Shown here one piece after another: positions 36,103 through 45,618 of a stretch of 64,000 nt of DNA (positions are counted from its first letter, which is position 1; every line of letters starts with the position of its first letter). The DNA comes from Cyclobacterium xiamenense (GTDB lineage Bacteria > Bacteroidota > Bacteroidia > Cytophagales > Cyclobacteriaceae): positions 23,976-87,975 of the forward strand of contig NZ_WIOK01000025.1 of NCBI RefSeq assembly GCF_009467825.1, read 5' to 3'. Made by a program: the position numbers and the translations under genes. The notes under the pieces are model-generated. The model was not told the DNA's origin, searched no databases, and worked only from the letters and a program-made list of their open reading frames with translations.

Positions 36103-36723
36103 CTAAAACAACCGGTGGGCAATACCCAGGTAAATCACGTTGTTTCGCAACTCCCTGTCAGCGACAAGCCTGGTCAATCCATGGCAGTACCGTATCCCGA
36201 TGGACCAATCCGTTTCAAATGCGTATCCCAGTCCGGCATTTATCGAGAAATCAAACCTTTCCACATTTTCCAGCCGCAGGTTATCCGGTACGGACTTGCT
36301 GGTATTGACGGTAAGGAAGCCCAGTTGTGGACCCAATTCCGTATAAAGCTTCCCCTCTCTCCATTTCAACATCAGCGGTAAGTTAATGTAAGAAATCTTG
36401 TACCTCCCGTTTTCTTCCGATTGCTCCCCTTGCAGGGACCAAATCATTTCGGGCTGTAGCTTCAGCACTTTTGAGACCTTGAAAGCGGCATAGGCACCCA
36501 CCGAATAACCGACCTTTCGGTCACTTTCCGGAAGGGCATCGTTGCCCCATAATTCGGCAAAATTCACACCTGCCTTGATCCCGTAGTGCACCTCCGCTGC
36601 TGCGCTCGTTTCTTGCGCGCGCAGCGGAACGGCGTTCAGCAGGGCAAGGCACAACACGCAGCCCACCAGGCCAGGGAATCGTTTACACGGGTTTTTGGGT
36701 GCCGGTATCGGTAGGTAACGCAT
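36103..36723 (-). CDS. PorT-like outer-membrane beta-barrel protein
   Basis: This 206-residue barrel protein has an N-terminal signal region (GLVGCVLCLALLNAVPLRAQ) ending near ETSAAA. The body starts with YGIKAGVNFAELWGN, the usual opening of the OMP_b-brl_2/PorT-like family. Alternating strands follow, such as VGYSVGAYAAFKVSKVLKLQ, LPLMLKWREGKLYTELGPQL, FSINAGLGYAF and IGIRYCHGL, and the protein ends in HRLF with a terminal aromatic. An eight-strand barrel is likely. Function is unknown; members serve as structural or adhesion porins. It lies 68 bases after the Crp-type regulator on the same strand, so the two may share a transcript. Confidence 0.85.
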   Translation of the reverse strand: MRYLPIPAPKNPCKRFPGLVGCVLCLALLNAVPLRAQETSAAAEVHYGIKAGVNFAELWGNDALPESDRKVGYSVGAYAAFKVSKVLKLQPEMIWSLQGEQSEENGRYKISYINLPLMLKWREGKLYTELGPQLGFLTVNTSKSVPDNLRLENVERFDFSINAGLGYAFETDWSIGIRYCHGLTRLVADRELRNNVIYLGIAHRLF

Positions 36724-36791
36724 GGGCTCAGTCTTGTTTTTTGCAAAATTCGCTAATTAAGCTGACACGGCATTTGATTTGGATCACAAAA

Positions 36792-37364
36792 TCACCTTGA
36801 TCGAAGGCGGCTTAGGGTTTCCCGGGATATCCCCAAATAGGAAGCGATGTAGGTAAGCGGTACCCGCCGAAACACCTCCGGTTGATGGGTCAACAGGGCA
36901 TTGAACTTATCGGCGGCAGCTTTCATGTGCAAGTCAAAAATTTTGTCTTCCATAAAAAGGGCGTACTCGAGGATGGTTTGATTGACAAATCGCATGATCT
37001 CCAGGTTCTCCAGCATCAGGGATCGGAGTCCGGGAATATCAATAGCGATCAGGATGCCGTCTTCAAGCGATTCGATGTTCTCCCGGGAAGGGAGCTCGTT
37101 GAAACTTCGCAGCGAACCGATCACTTCATTTTCGAACGCAAACCAGGTATGTACCTCGGTCCCATTGTGCAGGTAAAAACTTCGGGAGGCACCTTTGCAG
37201 ATCCAATAGAATTTGGTACAAATCGTTCCTTCCCGTACCAGGAGCTGCTTTTTGGATACAGCAACCTGTGTCAGCAGTGGCTGCAGCAGGACAACGGCCC
37301 GTTCCGATAGCTGCGGCTCGAAATTTGCCAAAAAATCGGCAACATACGGTGTTTTTTCTGTCAT
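36792..37364 (-). CDS. Crp/Fnr family transcriptional regulator
   Basis: This regulator has 190 residues from the ATG at 37362-37364; the frame is open 48 codons further up without protein-like content. The cyclic-nucleotide-binding-like beta roll is at about residues 20-115, with LLVREGTICTKFYWICKGAS and EVIGSLRSF. The helix-turn-helix near the C-terminus ends in TYIASYLGISRETLSRLRSR, the standard ending of the Bacteroidota Crp-like group. The glycine and arginine residues that contact cAMP in E. coli Crp are not clearly conserved, so the ligand is unknown. It is divergent from the aminotransferase gene at 37806 and directly upstream of the barrel gene, both possible targets. Confidence 0.9.
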   Translation of the reverse strand: MTEKTPYVADFLANFEPQLSERAVVLLQPLLTQVAVSKKQLLVREGTICTKFYWICKGASRSFYLHNGTEVHTWFAFENEVIGSLRSFNELPSRENIESLEDGILIAIDIPGLRSLMLENLEIMRFVNQTILEYALFMEDKIFDLHMKAAADKFNALLTHQPEVFRRVPLTYIASYLGISRETLSRLRSR

Positions 37365-37805
37365 CGAATACGTTTTTAGCAGGGCCTTTACGGGCCAAAA
37401 AGGACCGTCCCTTTCGCCCATCAGGCTATGGGATGGTACCGACCGTAACCCAATATGCCGGTAAAGCATGGCGGAGTTCGGTACGATGCAGGGCTGTCCG
37501 CAATTCATGCAGTAGTCACCCCTATCCAGTCGATCATCCGAAGTAACAAGCTACGGAAAAAACGGCTTTTCAGGAAAAAGCCAATAAATACTTACTCCCC
37601 TTTTCCCAATCCTGGAATGCGGTGGAAAAGGACGGTAGCTAATGCACGATCGGTCATGCCCGAAACACCGATGCCATCGCCCCGGAGAAAAATACATCCA
37701 AAAGGTTAATTTTAGAGCCAGATTCCCGTACTCCTCCTTACCAAACGTGGAATTCTCCTTTTATTTTTACCTGCTTTTTTTTAATTTCCAAAAAAGTTTC
37801 CACCA
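37365..37805. other. divergent intergenic region, crp-like / aminotransferase
   Basis: About 440 bases contain no gene. It contains the promoters of the two divergent genes. An AT-rich stretch (37750-37800) precedes the aminotransferase ATG and includes TATTTTTA, one mismatch from TAnnTTTG. No -33 partner is evident. Confidence 0.4.
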
Positions 37806-39071
37806 ATGAAAAAAAGAGCTTTCCTAAAAAACCTCCTGGCCCTGGGTGTTACGGCCAGCCCCGGCGTGAATTCCTTTGGCCAGCTCCTGTCCCGTTACGA
37901 GCACATCCCTCCTGCGCAACTTGCTTCCAACGAGGACTTCTGGGCTGGAATCCGGGCCGGGTACCGGCTCAAACCCGATTACATCAACCTGGAAAACGGC
38001 TTTTATTGCTTTGTCCCGCAGGAAACTCTTGAAAATTTAATCGGGCACGTGCGGGAGGTAAATTACCAGGGATCCTGGTACATGCGAAACGAGCGCAAGG
38101 GAAACAAAGCGGCCACCACTGCCCGCCTGGCCGAATTGGGAGGCTGCAGCCCCGAGGAGGTGGTCATCACACGAAACGCCACCGAGTCCCTGGATTTGAT
38201 CATCACCGGCATTCATTGGAAGGAAGGAGACGAGGCTGTCATGGCCGAGCAGGACTACGGCGCCATGCTGAATCAGTTCAAGCTGGCCGCCAAACGGTAT
38301 GGGGTGGTAAACAAGGTGGTATCTGTTCCGAACCTGCCCCAATCCGACGAAGAAATTGTGGAGCTGTACGCGGCTGCCATTACGCCCCGGACACGGCTGC
38401 TGATGGTCTCCCACATGATCAACATCACCGGGCAGATCTTGCCCGTGCGGAAGATCTGTGACATGGCCCATAGCAAAGGGGTGCAAGTGTTGGTGGACGG
38501 GGCGCATGCCTTTGCCCATTTCCAGTTTAACCTACCCGATCTGAACTGCGACTATTACGGATCCAGCCTGCACAAATGGCTGAGCACGCCCCTTGGTGCC
38601 GGACTTTTGTACGTAAAGAAAGGAAACGCAGAGCATGTCTGGCCCTTGCTTGCCGAAGGAGAGCGAGACCCCAACGACATCCATCGCCTGAACCATATTG
38701 GTACCTACCCCGCCTATACCGATCTGGCCATCAACGATGCCATCGATTACCACCATGCCATCGGCGGAAAACGAAAAGAAGAACGCCTCCGGTATTTGCA
38801 AACGTACTGGACCAGCAAAGTCCGGGATATTCCTGGGGTAATTGTAAATACGCCCAAGGACCCTGCGCGGCATTGCGGAATCGGCAACGTGGGCATTGAA
38901 GGCATGAAGCCTGCGGAACTTGCGAAAGTGCTGATGGAGCGGTACAAGATTTTCACGGTAGCGATCGACGGCTCCAACGTGCACGGCTGCCGGATCAGTC
39001 CCAACCTCTACACCACCCTGGAGGAGCTGGATGTGCTGGTAAAAGCCTGTACCGAACTGGCAAAAGCCTAA
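37806..39071 (+). CDS. class V PLP-dependent aminotransferase (isopenicillin-N epimerase-like)
   Basis: This 421-residue PLP enzyme is of the class V aminotransferase fold. The PLP phosphate region TRNATESLDLIITGI is at about 122-136, the cofactor-ring Asp231 lies in LVDGAHAFAHF, and the Schiff-base Lys257 lies in GSSLHKWLSTPLGAG. The order fits isopenicillin-N epimerase/cysteine desulfurase relatives, and the sequence lacks the catalytic Cys loop of NifS/IscS enzymes. The first ~25 residues (MKKRAFLKNLLALGVTASPG) look like the twin-arginine-like or Sec export signals common on such Bacteroidota proteins, so it may be periplasmic. Substrate unknown. It is controlled from the divergent region shared with a Crp-type regulator. 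Confidence 0.85.
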   Translation: MKKRAFLKNLLALGVTASPGVNSFGQLLSRYEHIPPAQLASNEDFWAGIRAGYRLKPDYINLENGFYCFVPQETLENLIGHVREVNYQGSWYMRNERKGNKAATTARLAELGGCSPEEVVITRNATESLDLIITGIHWKEGDEAVMAEQDYGAMLNQFKLAAKRYGVVNKVVSVPNLPQSDEEIVELYAAAITPRTRLLMVSHMINITGQILPVRKICDMAHSKGVQVLVDGAHAFAHFQFNLPDLNCDYYGSSLHKWLSTPLGAGLLYVKKGNAEHVWPLLAEGERDPNDIHRLNHIGTYPAYTDLAINDAIDYHHAIGGKRKEERLRYLQTYWTSKVRDIPGVIVNTPKDPARHCGIGNVGIEGMKPAELAKVLMERYKIFTVAIDGSNVHGCRISPNLYTTLEELDVLVKACTELAKA

Positions 39072-39310
39072 GCAGCCTACCACAAGCAAACTGCTTGGGG
39101 CGTGCCAAAGAAACCGATTGACAAGCGGTCAGCATGGGTTCTACCCCAAAGGCAGCAATTCTTTGTTGACCCGAAAAGGGGCGAATTCCGCAGTAGTTCC
39201 GGGTCCATTTTTCCAATCAGCAGTACCAACGTGGCGGGTATACTGATCCGTGCAGAGTAGAAATTGGCAAACACATCTGCACTAGCAAATGCTATCGGGC
39301 ACCATGCGGG
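39072..39310. other. convergent gap with inverted repeats
   Basis: 240 bases lie between two convergent genes. AAGCAG (39070-39075) and CTGCTT (39091-39096) are inverted, as are CAAGC and GCTTG inside them. No T-run follows, so a terminator is possible but weak. Confidence 0.35.
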
Positions 39311-40024
39311 CTACAGGCTTTTCAGGTCGATCACCTCAAAATTCCTCGCATCAAAATAATCATCCAGTCCATAGTCCGTATTGATGATGATACCTCCCAA
39401 TAAGGTTACCTTGTCCGCATGAAATTCATCTTTACAGGTTTTCAGGTATTGGCGAATCTTGTTGTCGATAATACCGTAGGTAGCTTCTGTAATGGCTTTT
39501 GGGGGATTTTCGCTGGCAAGTATTTCCGCTCTAAAGGGAAGTAAACTTTCTTCCAGCTTCATCTGTTGGTAATCGTCGTCATTGACGATGGGCGTGTACC
39601 CATCATGCTGTAAACGGTTCAGGGCAAGCATCAGCGCCCCGCATGAATTGCCCTTTTCCTCCATTCTTGGTCGGAACATTTTGCCCAATTCTCCATCTAA
39701 GGTAATGCCAATGTGAGGCCCATAAAAGATAAACGCACTTCCTTCATCCGGAATATGGTGGGCATAGGCCGTCATCCCGGTTTTTCCAACAAATGGAATA
39801 CCTCCGAGTCCGCCCATTACGAAGGGGCCAAAAAGAACGTTGAAGAAGGTAGTCGATGGCACATTGATATCGTCCGAACAAACGGATGTTGCCATAAGAA
39901 TTTTTGAGACATCCAGTTGATGCTCGATTTGCATTTTTCCTAAAAAATGAATAGACGTGTCTTTCGCATCCCTGGCATTTGGGAATTCCTTTTTTACTAT
40001 TTGGTCAAATTTCCTTTGTAACAT
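39311..40024 (-). CDS. LCIB/LCIC-type beta-carbonic anhydrase homologue
   Basis: This 237-residue protein matches the LCIB_C_CA fold (limiting-CO2-inducible protein of algae, a beta-carbonic-anhydrase relative). The zinc-site set appears complete: Cys49 with Asp51 in SVCSDDIN, His89/His90 in AYAHHIPDEG, and Cys128 in GNSCGA. The family core GGLGGIPFVGKTG (71-83) and YGPHIGITLDGELGK (101-115) are clear. Bacterial LCIB homologues are partly active CO2/bicarbonate interconverting enzymes; the physiological role here is unknown. No signal peptide, so cytosolic. It has its own promoter box (40071-40078) and no functional partner nearby. Confidence in the fold family is good, in catalytic activity moderate. 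Confidence 0.75.
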   Translation of the reverse strand: MLQRKFDQIVKKEFPNARDAKDTSIHFLGKMQIEHQLDVSKILMATSVCSDDINVPSTTFFNVLFGPFVMGGLGGIPFVGKTGMTAYAHHIPDEGSAFIFYGPHIGITLDGELGKMFRPRMEEKGNSCGALMLALNRLQHDGYTPIVNDDDYQQMKLEESLLPFRAEILASENPPKAITEATYGIIDNKIRQYLKTCKDEFHADKVTLLGGIIINTDYGLDDYFDARNFEVIDLKSL

Positions 40025-40070
40025 AGGTAGATGGTTTAGCTTACCCGCTAATTAGCCTTTTAAAGGTAGG

Positions 40071-40078
40071 CAAAATTA
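40071..40078 (-). promoter_or_regulatory. TAnnTTTG promoter box of the LCIB-like gene
   Basis: On the minus strand TAATTTTG matches the Bacteroidota -7 consensus exactly and lies 46 bases before the start codon. No clear TTTG is found 17-20 bases upstream. Confidence 0.4.
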
Positions 40079-40695
40079 ACAAAATGAAAAATTACTGCAG
40101 GTCGCGTTGCATTGAGAACCGCTACTGCTTTGCCCGCCAGGATACGGTAGCGGTCGATGTTGACCAATGGCAGCAAGAGCCTCTGCTAGGAAACGATCGC
40201 GCATTCCGAACCATTGAAAGTGGCTATAGTCCTTTATTTTATTTCATTTTTGAAAAATTAAAATTTTTTGTCTAGTAATTAATTTGACCGTTTTTTGATT
40301 TACCAGCAAATGATACCGTCACCTTTCCTTTTTCACCGGCGGGTCCTGCATGAACACCTTCTTCAAATGAGCAGGTACCCGACTGCGTCAGGGCCAGGCA
40401 ACGAACTCCGGATAGATCTTCCCCACCAAATCTCACCCTGTCCATTAGTAGGTAATACGCGTAATTATTCCTTTAAAGATCATCGGAAGAAACATTTTTC
40501 TGCTATGCTATCAAGGCTACAAAATTTGAAGGAAATTCCCTTTTCTCTGTTTCGCCGGAAAGGCGATACCTGCTTGGAAGGAGATCAGCGAGTAGTATCT
40601 CATTTTCAGCACCAAATTTGCTCTCAAAAACATGTGCTAGTTTAAAATCAAAGCACAGGAAAATGAGAATTTAACCTAGCAACAATTGCAGTAAT
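40079..40695. other. intergenic region with an AT-rich core
   Basis: About 620 bases without a convincing gene. A 63-codon frame at 40084-40275 has no protein-like pattern. The AT-rich core (40215-40310) could hold a promoter for the receiver gene at 40696, but no clean pair was found. Confidence 0.4.
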
Positions 40696-41130
40696 ATGAA
40701 AATAATAACAGGAAAGATCCTGCTGGTGGACGACCAACCTTATGAAGAATTATTTCTTAAAGAAGCATTGGCCTCAATAGACCGGTTTACTGAGGTAGAA
40801 TATATTTCAGATCCTGAAGAAGCGCTTGCGCACCTTAAAGACAATCGTGACGAGATTTTTCTCATCATTTGCGATATCAATATGCCGGAAATGAGCGGTC
40901 TGGATTTTAAAAAGGAAATTGAAAAGGACAATTACCTGCGTGAAAAATCCATTCCATTTGTCTTTTTTTCCAGTGAAGATTCCAATGAAACCGTAAAACA
41001 AGCCTATACGCATAATGTGCAGGGATTTTTTAAAAAGGCGGATAGTATTGAAGCCCAGGGCGAACTTCTGAAAATTATTATTAGGTACTGGGCAACCTGC
41101 CTGCATCCGATTATGGGTGTTGAGAAGTAG
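40696..41130 (+). CDS. stand-alone response regulator receiver (CheY-like)
   Basis: This 144-residue protein is a single receiver domain. The acidic pair lies in LLVDDQP (Asp12, Asp13), the phospho-acceptor Asp60 is in IICDINMPEMSG, the conserved Ser/Thr switch is in FVFFSSED, and the Lys is in GFFKKADSI. No output domain is attached. Such proteins with 'DDQPYEE' starts usually act in phosphorelays with hybrid kinases, often on chemotaxis-like or light-sensing kinases. No histidine kinase gene is adjacent, so the partner is encoded elsewhere. It is flanked on both sides by long stretches without a gene. Confidence 0.9.
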   Translation: MKIITGKILLVDDQPYEELFLKEALASIDRFTEVEYISDPEEALAHLKDNRDEIFLIICDINMPEMSGLDFKKEIEKDNYLREKSIPFVFFSSEDSNETVKQAYTHNVQGFFKKADSIEAQGELLKIIIRYWATCLHPIMGVEK

Positions 41131-41562
41131 CTATGGGAATAGCGGTTAAAATTCGTCCATATAATGGGGGACAGCTTTGCCTTAATGCGCTTAGGCTTGT
41201 TTGATTTCCTGAACCGCTGCAAAGGCCTATTGCCAAGGTCGGCACCTACTCCTTCCAATTCGAACCGTTTATACGGACGGTGTTTAGGACCTAGGGAATG
41301 GGGTCCTGCGGTCCATTGATAGGCAACGCAGATCCGATGTTTTGGGTTTCTGCCATCCGTACATCCACAGTTCTCCAAGGTCATTCAACCGTCTCGGCTA
41401 TGCAAAGGGCCTCAAAGGGCATTTCTCGAAGGAGTTATTGGCTTTAGTACCTGTTTTTTCTTTGTGTTTTTCTACACTGCATTTTTCTGTTCTTACCCAT
41501 ACTTCCGAGAAATTGGCCCATTCGGCATGGTTATTCCGGCAATACATGCTTTCAGTAATCCG
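41131..41562. other. non-coding stretch
   Basis: 430 bases between the receiver gene and a small membrane-protein gene. Open frames on both strands lack protein-like character. No structured element was recognised. Confidence 0.35.
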
Positions 41563-41835
41563 TCAATTTAAGTTGCGTTCTTTTAAAACCTCTTCCAAAT
41601 CCTTGGTTTTGTTTGGACCTTTGAGCATCCGATAAATAAAAACAATGGGTATGACCATGGGAATAAAGAATCCCAAGTTTTTGTCCGAAGAGAGACTCCA
41701 GGAGACAATACCGAAAATGAGTATGCCTCCAAGAAAGCCAATCGCTGCTGCATTAAAGATCTTGGATTTATTTAGTTTCTTCTTCTCGACGATTAGTTCT
41801 TCGTCAGTCAATTGGTACAGGTCTTTCTTTTCCAT
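41563..41835 (-). CDS. small two-helix membrane protein, unknown function
   Basis: This 90-residue protein starts with a charged helix (MEKKDLYQLTDEELIVEKKK), then two hydrophobic segments (about residues 29-48 and 54-69), and a charged tail KDLEEVLKERNLN. Both ends would be cytoplasmic. Such small proteins are frequent in Bacteroidota and uncharacterised. The regular pattern and AT-rich leader support a real gene. There is no operon partner. Confidence 0.6.
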   Translation of the reverse strand: MEKKDLYQLTDEELIVEKKKLNKSKIFNAAAIGFLGGILIFGIVSWSLSSDKNLGFFIPMVIPIVFIYRMLKGPNKTKDLEEVLKERNLN

Positions 41836-42693
41836 TTACTTGAGTTTTGTAAATCTTTACTTCGTTTGATCAATTTCTATTGGGCAAAAGGCATCTAAAT
41901 ATTTTTTATACGCATCAACCTATCGGTTACCTGGATTATCATTTTGTCCAAAAACAAAGCAGGCGTCAACATGTCCAATTAGAACTATTAATGTAAGTTT
42001 TTTGTAATTCATTTTTTGGTCAGGTATCTGTAACTATTTTGGTCGGTTTCCCTTTATTGGGCATACCGATCGGCAGCCCTCGCGGCTATTTCCCTATCGG
42101 GCGGTGGATGTAACATCGTTAAGTATAGAAGAATTTGGAGGAATTACAACTAGCTTTGTGATTACAATTTTTCTTAGCCATTTAACCGATACGGAATCGT
42201 CCGCGTTGGATTCGCGATTCCAACCGCTTATCCGGGCACCCTTTCCCAGAGGCTTTTCTTGGCATTGGCTCGGAAGGTACTGCCTGGCTATGCCCCATTC
42301 GATTACGTTAAGAAAAAAGTGCTCGTAACAACAAAATAAACCGATACCAGAGGGAGCGTTCTCTCCCAAGCCCGATCTACGATTGATCGGCAGTTTTTTG
42401 ATGATCTTGGTTCCAGTAGCTCAGAAATCCATCAGCACTTTGCCACAGACGGATGCAAAGGGTATAGGGGCCGTGTCTGGGACAGTCGCACGTTGGACCT
42501 TCCAGCATCCAAATGTGGGATTTCAAGGCAGTTCTTGTCCGCCTACTATATGGAAATCTGTCTATGCCCGATTGAAAGCAACTCGACCCGAGGATCTTTA
42601 CCTGGGACAATATTTTAAGCCATTCCTTTTTGAAATCAAGCATCAAATTAATTAAATTTATCCAGCAGCATTTAATCGCATATTGTATATGCC
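41836..42693. other. 860-base region upstream of the AraC-type regulator
   Basis: No gene with protein-like sequence was found. Short frames around 42094-42369 are not convincing. The last 60 bases are AT-rich and carry the hairpin or operator-like repeat at 42678-42692. Confidence 0.35.
42678..42692. promoter_or_regulatory. operator-like inverted repeat before the AraC-type regulator
   Basis: GCATAT (42678-42683) and ATATGC (42687-42692) are exact inverted copies around TGT, ending two bases before the ATG. It could be a binding site for autoregulation or a small hairpin masking the translation start. Confidence 0.35.
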
Positions 42694-45504
42694 ATGGCAA
42701 GGTTATACTTCTATATTCAGTTCATTAGAAGGTTCTTTTTCAAATGGTGTTTGTTTGGATTTAGTTTGGTATACCCCACGTCGTCGGTAGTAGGTCAGTT
42801 AATTGACGTGAGCCTTCGTCACTTTTCTACCGACAGTGGCCTGGCTACATCCATGGTCAATGACCTATATCTCGGCCATGATGGGTATCTATGGATCGCT
42901 GGGTTGGGTGCTTTGACAAAATTTGACGGCACGGAATTTAACAGCTTTGCTCCAAGCGGAAAAGAAGCTAATTCTATTAACTTCACCTCTGTTGCTTCAG
43001 ATAAAAAAGGCACCGTTTATGCGGTCGGCATTGACCGTTGGAACACGTATCATCTTTACAGATTGCTTCCTGATTCGGAGGAACTGATGGTGGTAGGCAA
43101 TGACTGGGTCTCTGTTCAACCCATTCGGGCTGTAATTCCTGCCAAAAACGGAGAATTATTATTTATCACCACCAAAGAGGAGGTCATTTTGTCCGATGGT
43201 GATCGGATATCACGATTGTTCGAATCGCCCGCGCAAACGCCTATCATCTCAGCCTTCTCTACGACTGAAAATTTCTTCTTTCGGACGTCAAAGGACATTT
43301 TTAGGGTAAGTCGCACGGGAACTTTCACTTCAATAAACGAATCCGAACTACCTCCCTATGAGAAAACGATACCTTTAGAAGGTGATTATTACCCTATCCA
43401 TAATGTGGCATCAAACGATCTTTCTTGCTTTTTCCCCATGTTACGTAGCCTGCTATACTCGCCTACGGTATCTTCCTTTCCTGAAACATCCTACATTTTT
43501 CTTGATCCGACAAGCTCTTCGCAATGGAATATTAAAAAAAGGAGGATTACCCACGTGGATCGCAAGACCAAAGAAAGTAGAGACTTCTCGTATCTTCTAC
43601 AGGATTTCCCGAAAGCCCATGGTATTAAATGTGCGGTAATGGACCATTTCGGGCAGGTTTGGCTGGGCACAAACGACGGGGTTTTTGCGATAAAGCCGAC
43701 ATTTTCCATCGCGCAAAAACTGTTTACGGGAAGGGATAGGTTTGGCAATGCCTTTAGCTTCCGGGGCATTGCCCAATGGAGGGGGAAATTGTACGCAAAC
43801 AGTTACTCGGGAAGATTTAACTACCAATTCAATGAAGGAAGAGAATCACCGTTTTATAACGACACGCCTGTCGTCCATCCGCTGGCAGCCCATGCCGGAA
43901 ACGAAGCCTCCCTATGGCTATCCGATGGTCATTACCTGATGCGATTTCACGATGCAAACAGGGAGCCCACTGTCTATACACTTCCGCTCTTACCTAACTT
44001 TGATTACACCAGTTTGAACATATGGAGCATCTACGAAGACCCTGAGGGCAAGGTATGGCTCGGGACCAGTGTAGGCCTTGCTGTTTTGGATAGCTTGGGA
44101 GGGCAGATACGCTTTATTTCCCCCCCATTGATACCTTCAGACTCCATAGCAAGGGTCAACCACATACATCCTGTCCAGGATGGCCTTTTATTGGCTACCA
44201 CCTTAGGCATGCAGCATTTTGATTTCAAGCAGGGGTTTAGTGGGCAAGTGGGAGTGTATGATTCATTGGTAAATCTTACCAAAGGCACGCCCATTTACCA
44301 CTTACACATAGACAAGGAAGGCATTTTTTGGATCGCGAGTCATGGAAGAGGGTTGCTGCAGTGGCATGCGGAAAGGAAGCAGCTGACCAGCTTTGATGCA
44401 TCTAATGGGATAAGCAGTAACGAACTGCACGCCGTTTACGAGGACAATAAGGGAGGATTATGGATGCCTTCCGAGGACGGGCTTTTTATGTTTGATCCAT
44501 CGGAACAAAGAGCCGTGCGCTACGGAAAGGAACATGGGCTAACTGATGATGAGTTCAACCGCATTGCTCACTTTCAAGATCAGGAAGGCCTCCTTTATTT
44601 CGGGGGTGTGGCGGGCATAAATTTAATCGACCCGGCCGACATTTACCGAAATTACACAGATAGTACGTACTCGCTTAGATGGAATGCCGCTGTAGTTTCG
44701 GCCCAGGATGGAAGCTTCTCGGAAGATATTACTTCTGCGGTTCTTTCTAAAAAACCGATCGTCCTTACCAGCGAGCCTACTACCCTTACCCTAAAGCTCT
44801 TTAATTTGGGAGGATACACCTCATTCGAATACAGATGGAAATCTGACAGTGCGGGTTGGCAAAGGTCGAACGAACCCTTGCCACACCTTGTGGACCTTCC
44901 GGAGCGACAGGATGAACTCCTTATTCGGGCACTCGATAGTCGGGGTAGCGTGGTCGGTATGCTACATCTGCCCCTGGATGTACAACACCGCTATACCATT
45001 CAGGAACTACTAGTGCCCACAATGATAGGAAGTGCACTGCTTGCCGTAGTGGTTTTTGCCTTCTTTTGGCAAAAGAAATCCAGTGACAAGAAACTCCGTT
45101 CCAGGCTAAAACAACCTAGATTCGCTTCCCCATTCGATCAACCTGTAGAACCGCTTTCTGAATCGCTGGATGGATTTGCCGAAAAGATTGAGGGAGTTGT
45201 AAATCAGCACCTGTCGTCTCCGGAATTTGGCGTTAGCCAACTCAGTGAGGAGTTATGTTTGAGTAGAAAGAGCCTCTATCGTAAAACCAATCAGTTAATC
45301 GGAAAAAATCCCAACGAACTAATCAAGGAAAAACGGCTAGCGTATGCCAAGCAGTTGCTTTCCTATTCCGATCTCAACATTGCTGAAATCACCTTTAAGG
45401 TCGGGTTTAATTCAAGCAGCTACTTTACAAACTGTTATAAAAAACAGTATGGGCAAACTCCCAGGGAATATAGAAATCAGCTACTGAAACGAAAGAACTC
45501 TTAA
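42694..45504 (+). CDS. membrane-anchored propeller/AraC-type one-component regulator
   Basis: This 936-residue protein starts with a signal/anchor segment. Periplasmic Reg_prop repeats form a beta-propeller (about residues 40-640), seen as DGYLWIAGLGALTKFDG, FGQVWLGTNDGVFAI, GKVWLGTSVGLAVLDSLGG, GIFWIASHGRGLLQW and GLWMPSEDGLFMFDP. A Y_Y_Y-like beta domain follows (about 670-760). A membrane helix at about 771-791 leads to a cytoplasmic AraC-type double HTH (about 830-932, with LSEELCLSRKSLYRKTNQLI). Hybrid two-component systems of this layout normally have a histidine kinase and receiver between the membrane helix and HTH. Here both are absent, so DNA binding must be controlled without phosphorylation. 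It lies 114 bases upstream of the collar-giant operon, its probable target. Confidence 0.85.
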   Translation: MARLYFYIQFIRRFFFKWCLFGFSLVYPTSSVVGQLIDVSLRHFSTDSGLATSMVNDLYLGHDGYLWIAGLGALTKFDGTEFNSFAPSGKEANSINFTSVASDKKGTVYAVGIDRWNTYHLYRLLPDSEELMVVGNDWVSVQPIRAVIPAKNGELLFITTKEEVILSDGDRISRLFESPAQTPIISAFSTTENFFFRTSKDIFRVSRTGTFTSINESELPPYEKTIPLEGDYYPIHNVASNDLSCFFPMLRSLLYSPTVSSFPETSYIFLDPTSSSQWNIKKRRITHVDRKTKESRDFSYLLQDFPKAHGIKCAVMDHFGQVWLGTNDGVFAIKPTFSIAQKLFTGRDRFGNAFSFRGIAQWRGKLYANSYSGRFNYQFNEGRESPFYNDTPVVHPLAAHAGNEASLWLSDGHYLMRFHDANREPTVYTLPLLPNFDYTSLNIWSIYEDPEGKVWLGTSVGLAVLDSLGGQIRFISPPLIPSDSIARVNHIHPVQDGLLLATTLGMQHFDFKQGFSGQVGVYDSLVNLTKGTPIYHLHIDKEGIFWIASHGRGLLQWHAERKQLTSFDASNGISSNELHAVYEDNKGGLWMPSEDGLFMFDPSEQRAVRYGKEHGLTDDEFNRIAHFQDQEGLLYFGGVAGINLIDPADIYRNYTDSTYSLRWNAAVVSAQDGSFSEDITSAVLSKKPIVLTSEPTTLTLKLFNLGGYTSFEYRWKSDSAGWQRSNEPLPHLVDLPERQDELLIRALDSRGSVVGMLHLPLDVQHRYTIQELLVPTMIGSALLAVVVFAFFWQKKSSDKKLRSRLKQPRFASPFDQPVEPLSESLDGFAEKIEGVVNQHLSSPEFGVSQLSEELCLSRKSLYRKTNQLIGKNPNELIKEKRLAYAKQLLSYSDLNIAEITFKVGFNSSSYFTNCYKKQYGQTPREYRNQLLKRKNS

Positions 45505-45618
45505 ACGCAAGGGGTTATTCAGCGTTTTTTGTCCCCAATCTTTCATTTTTTGACCCAAAATCAACATTTTTTTGCCTCCAAAAAGGCCAGATTTACACCG
45601 AATTTCAATCCACTTACT

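Noticed and set aside
41004..41384. 126-codon minus-strand frame overlapping the receiver gene end
   Set aside because: It overlaps a clear CheY-like gene on the other strand and reads as low-complexity basic sequence without motif.
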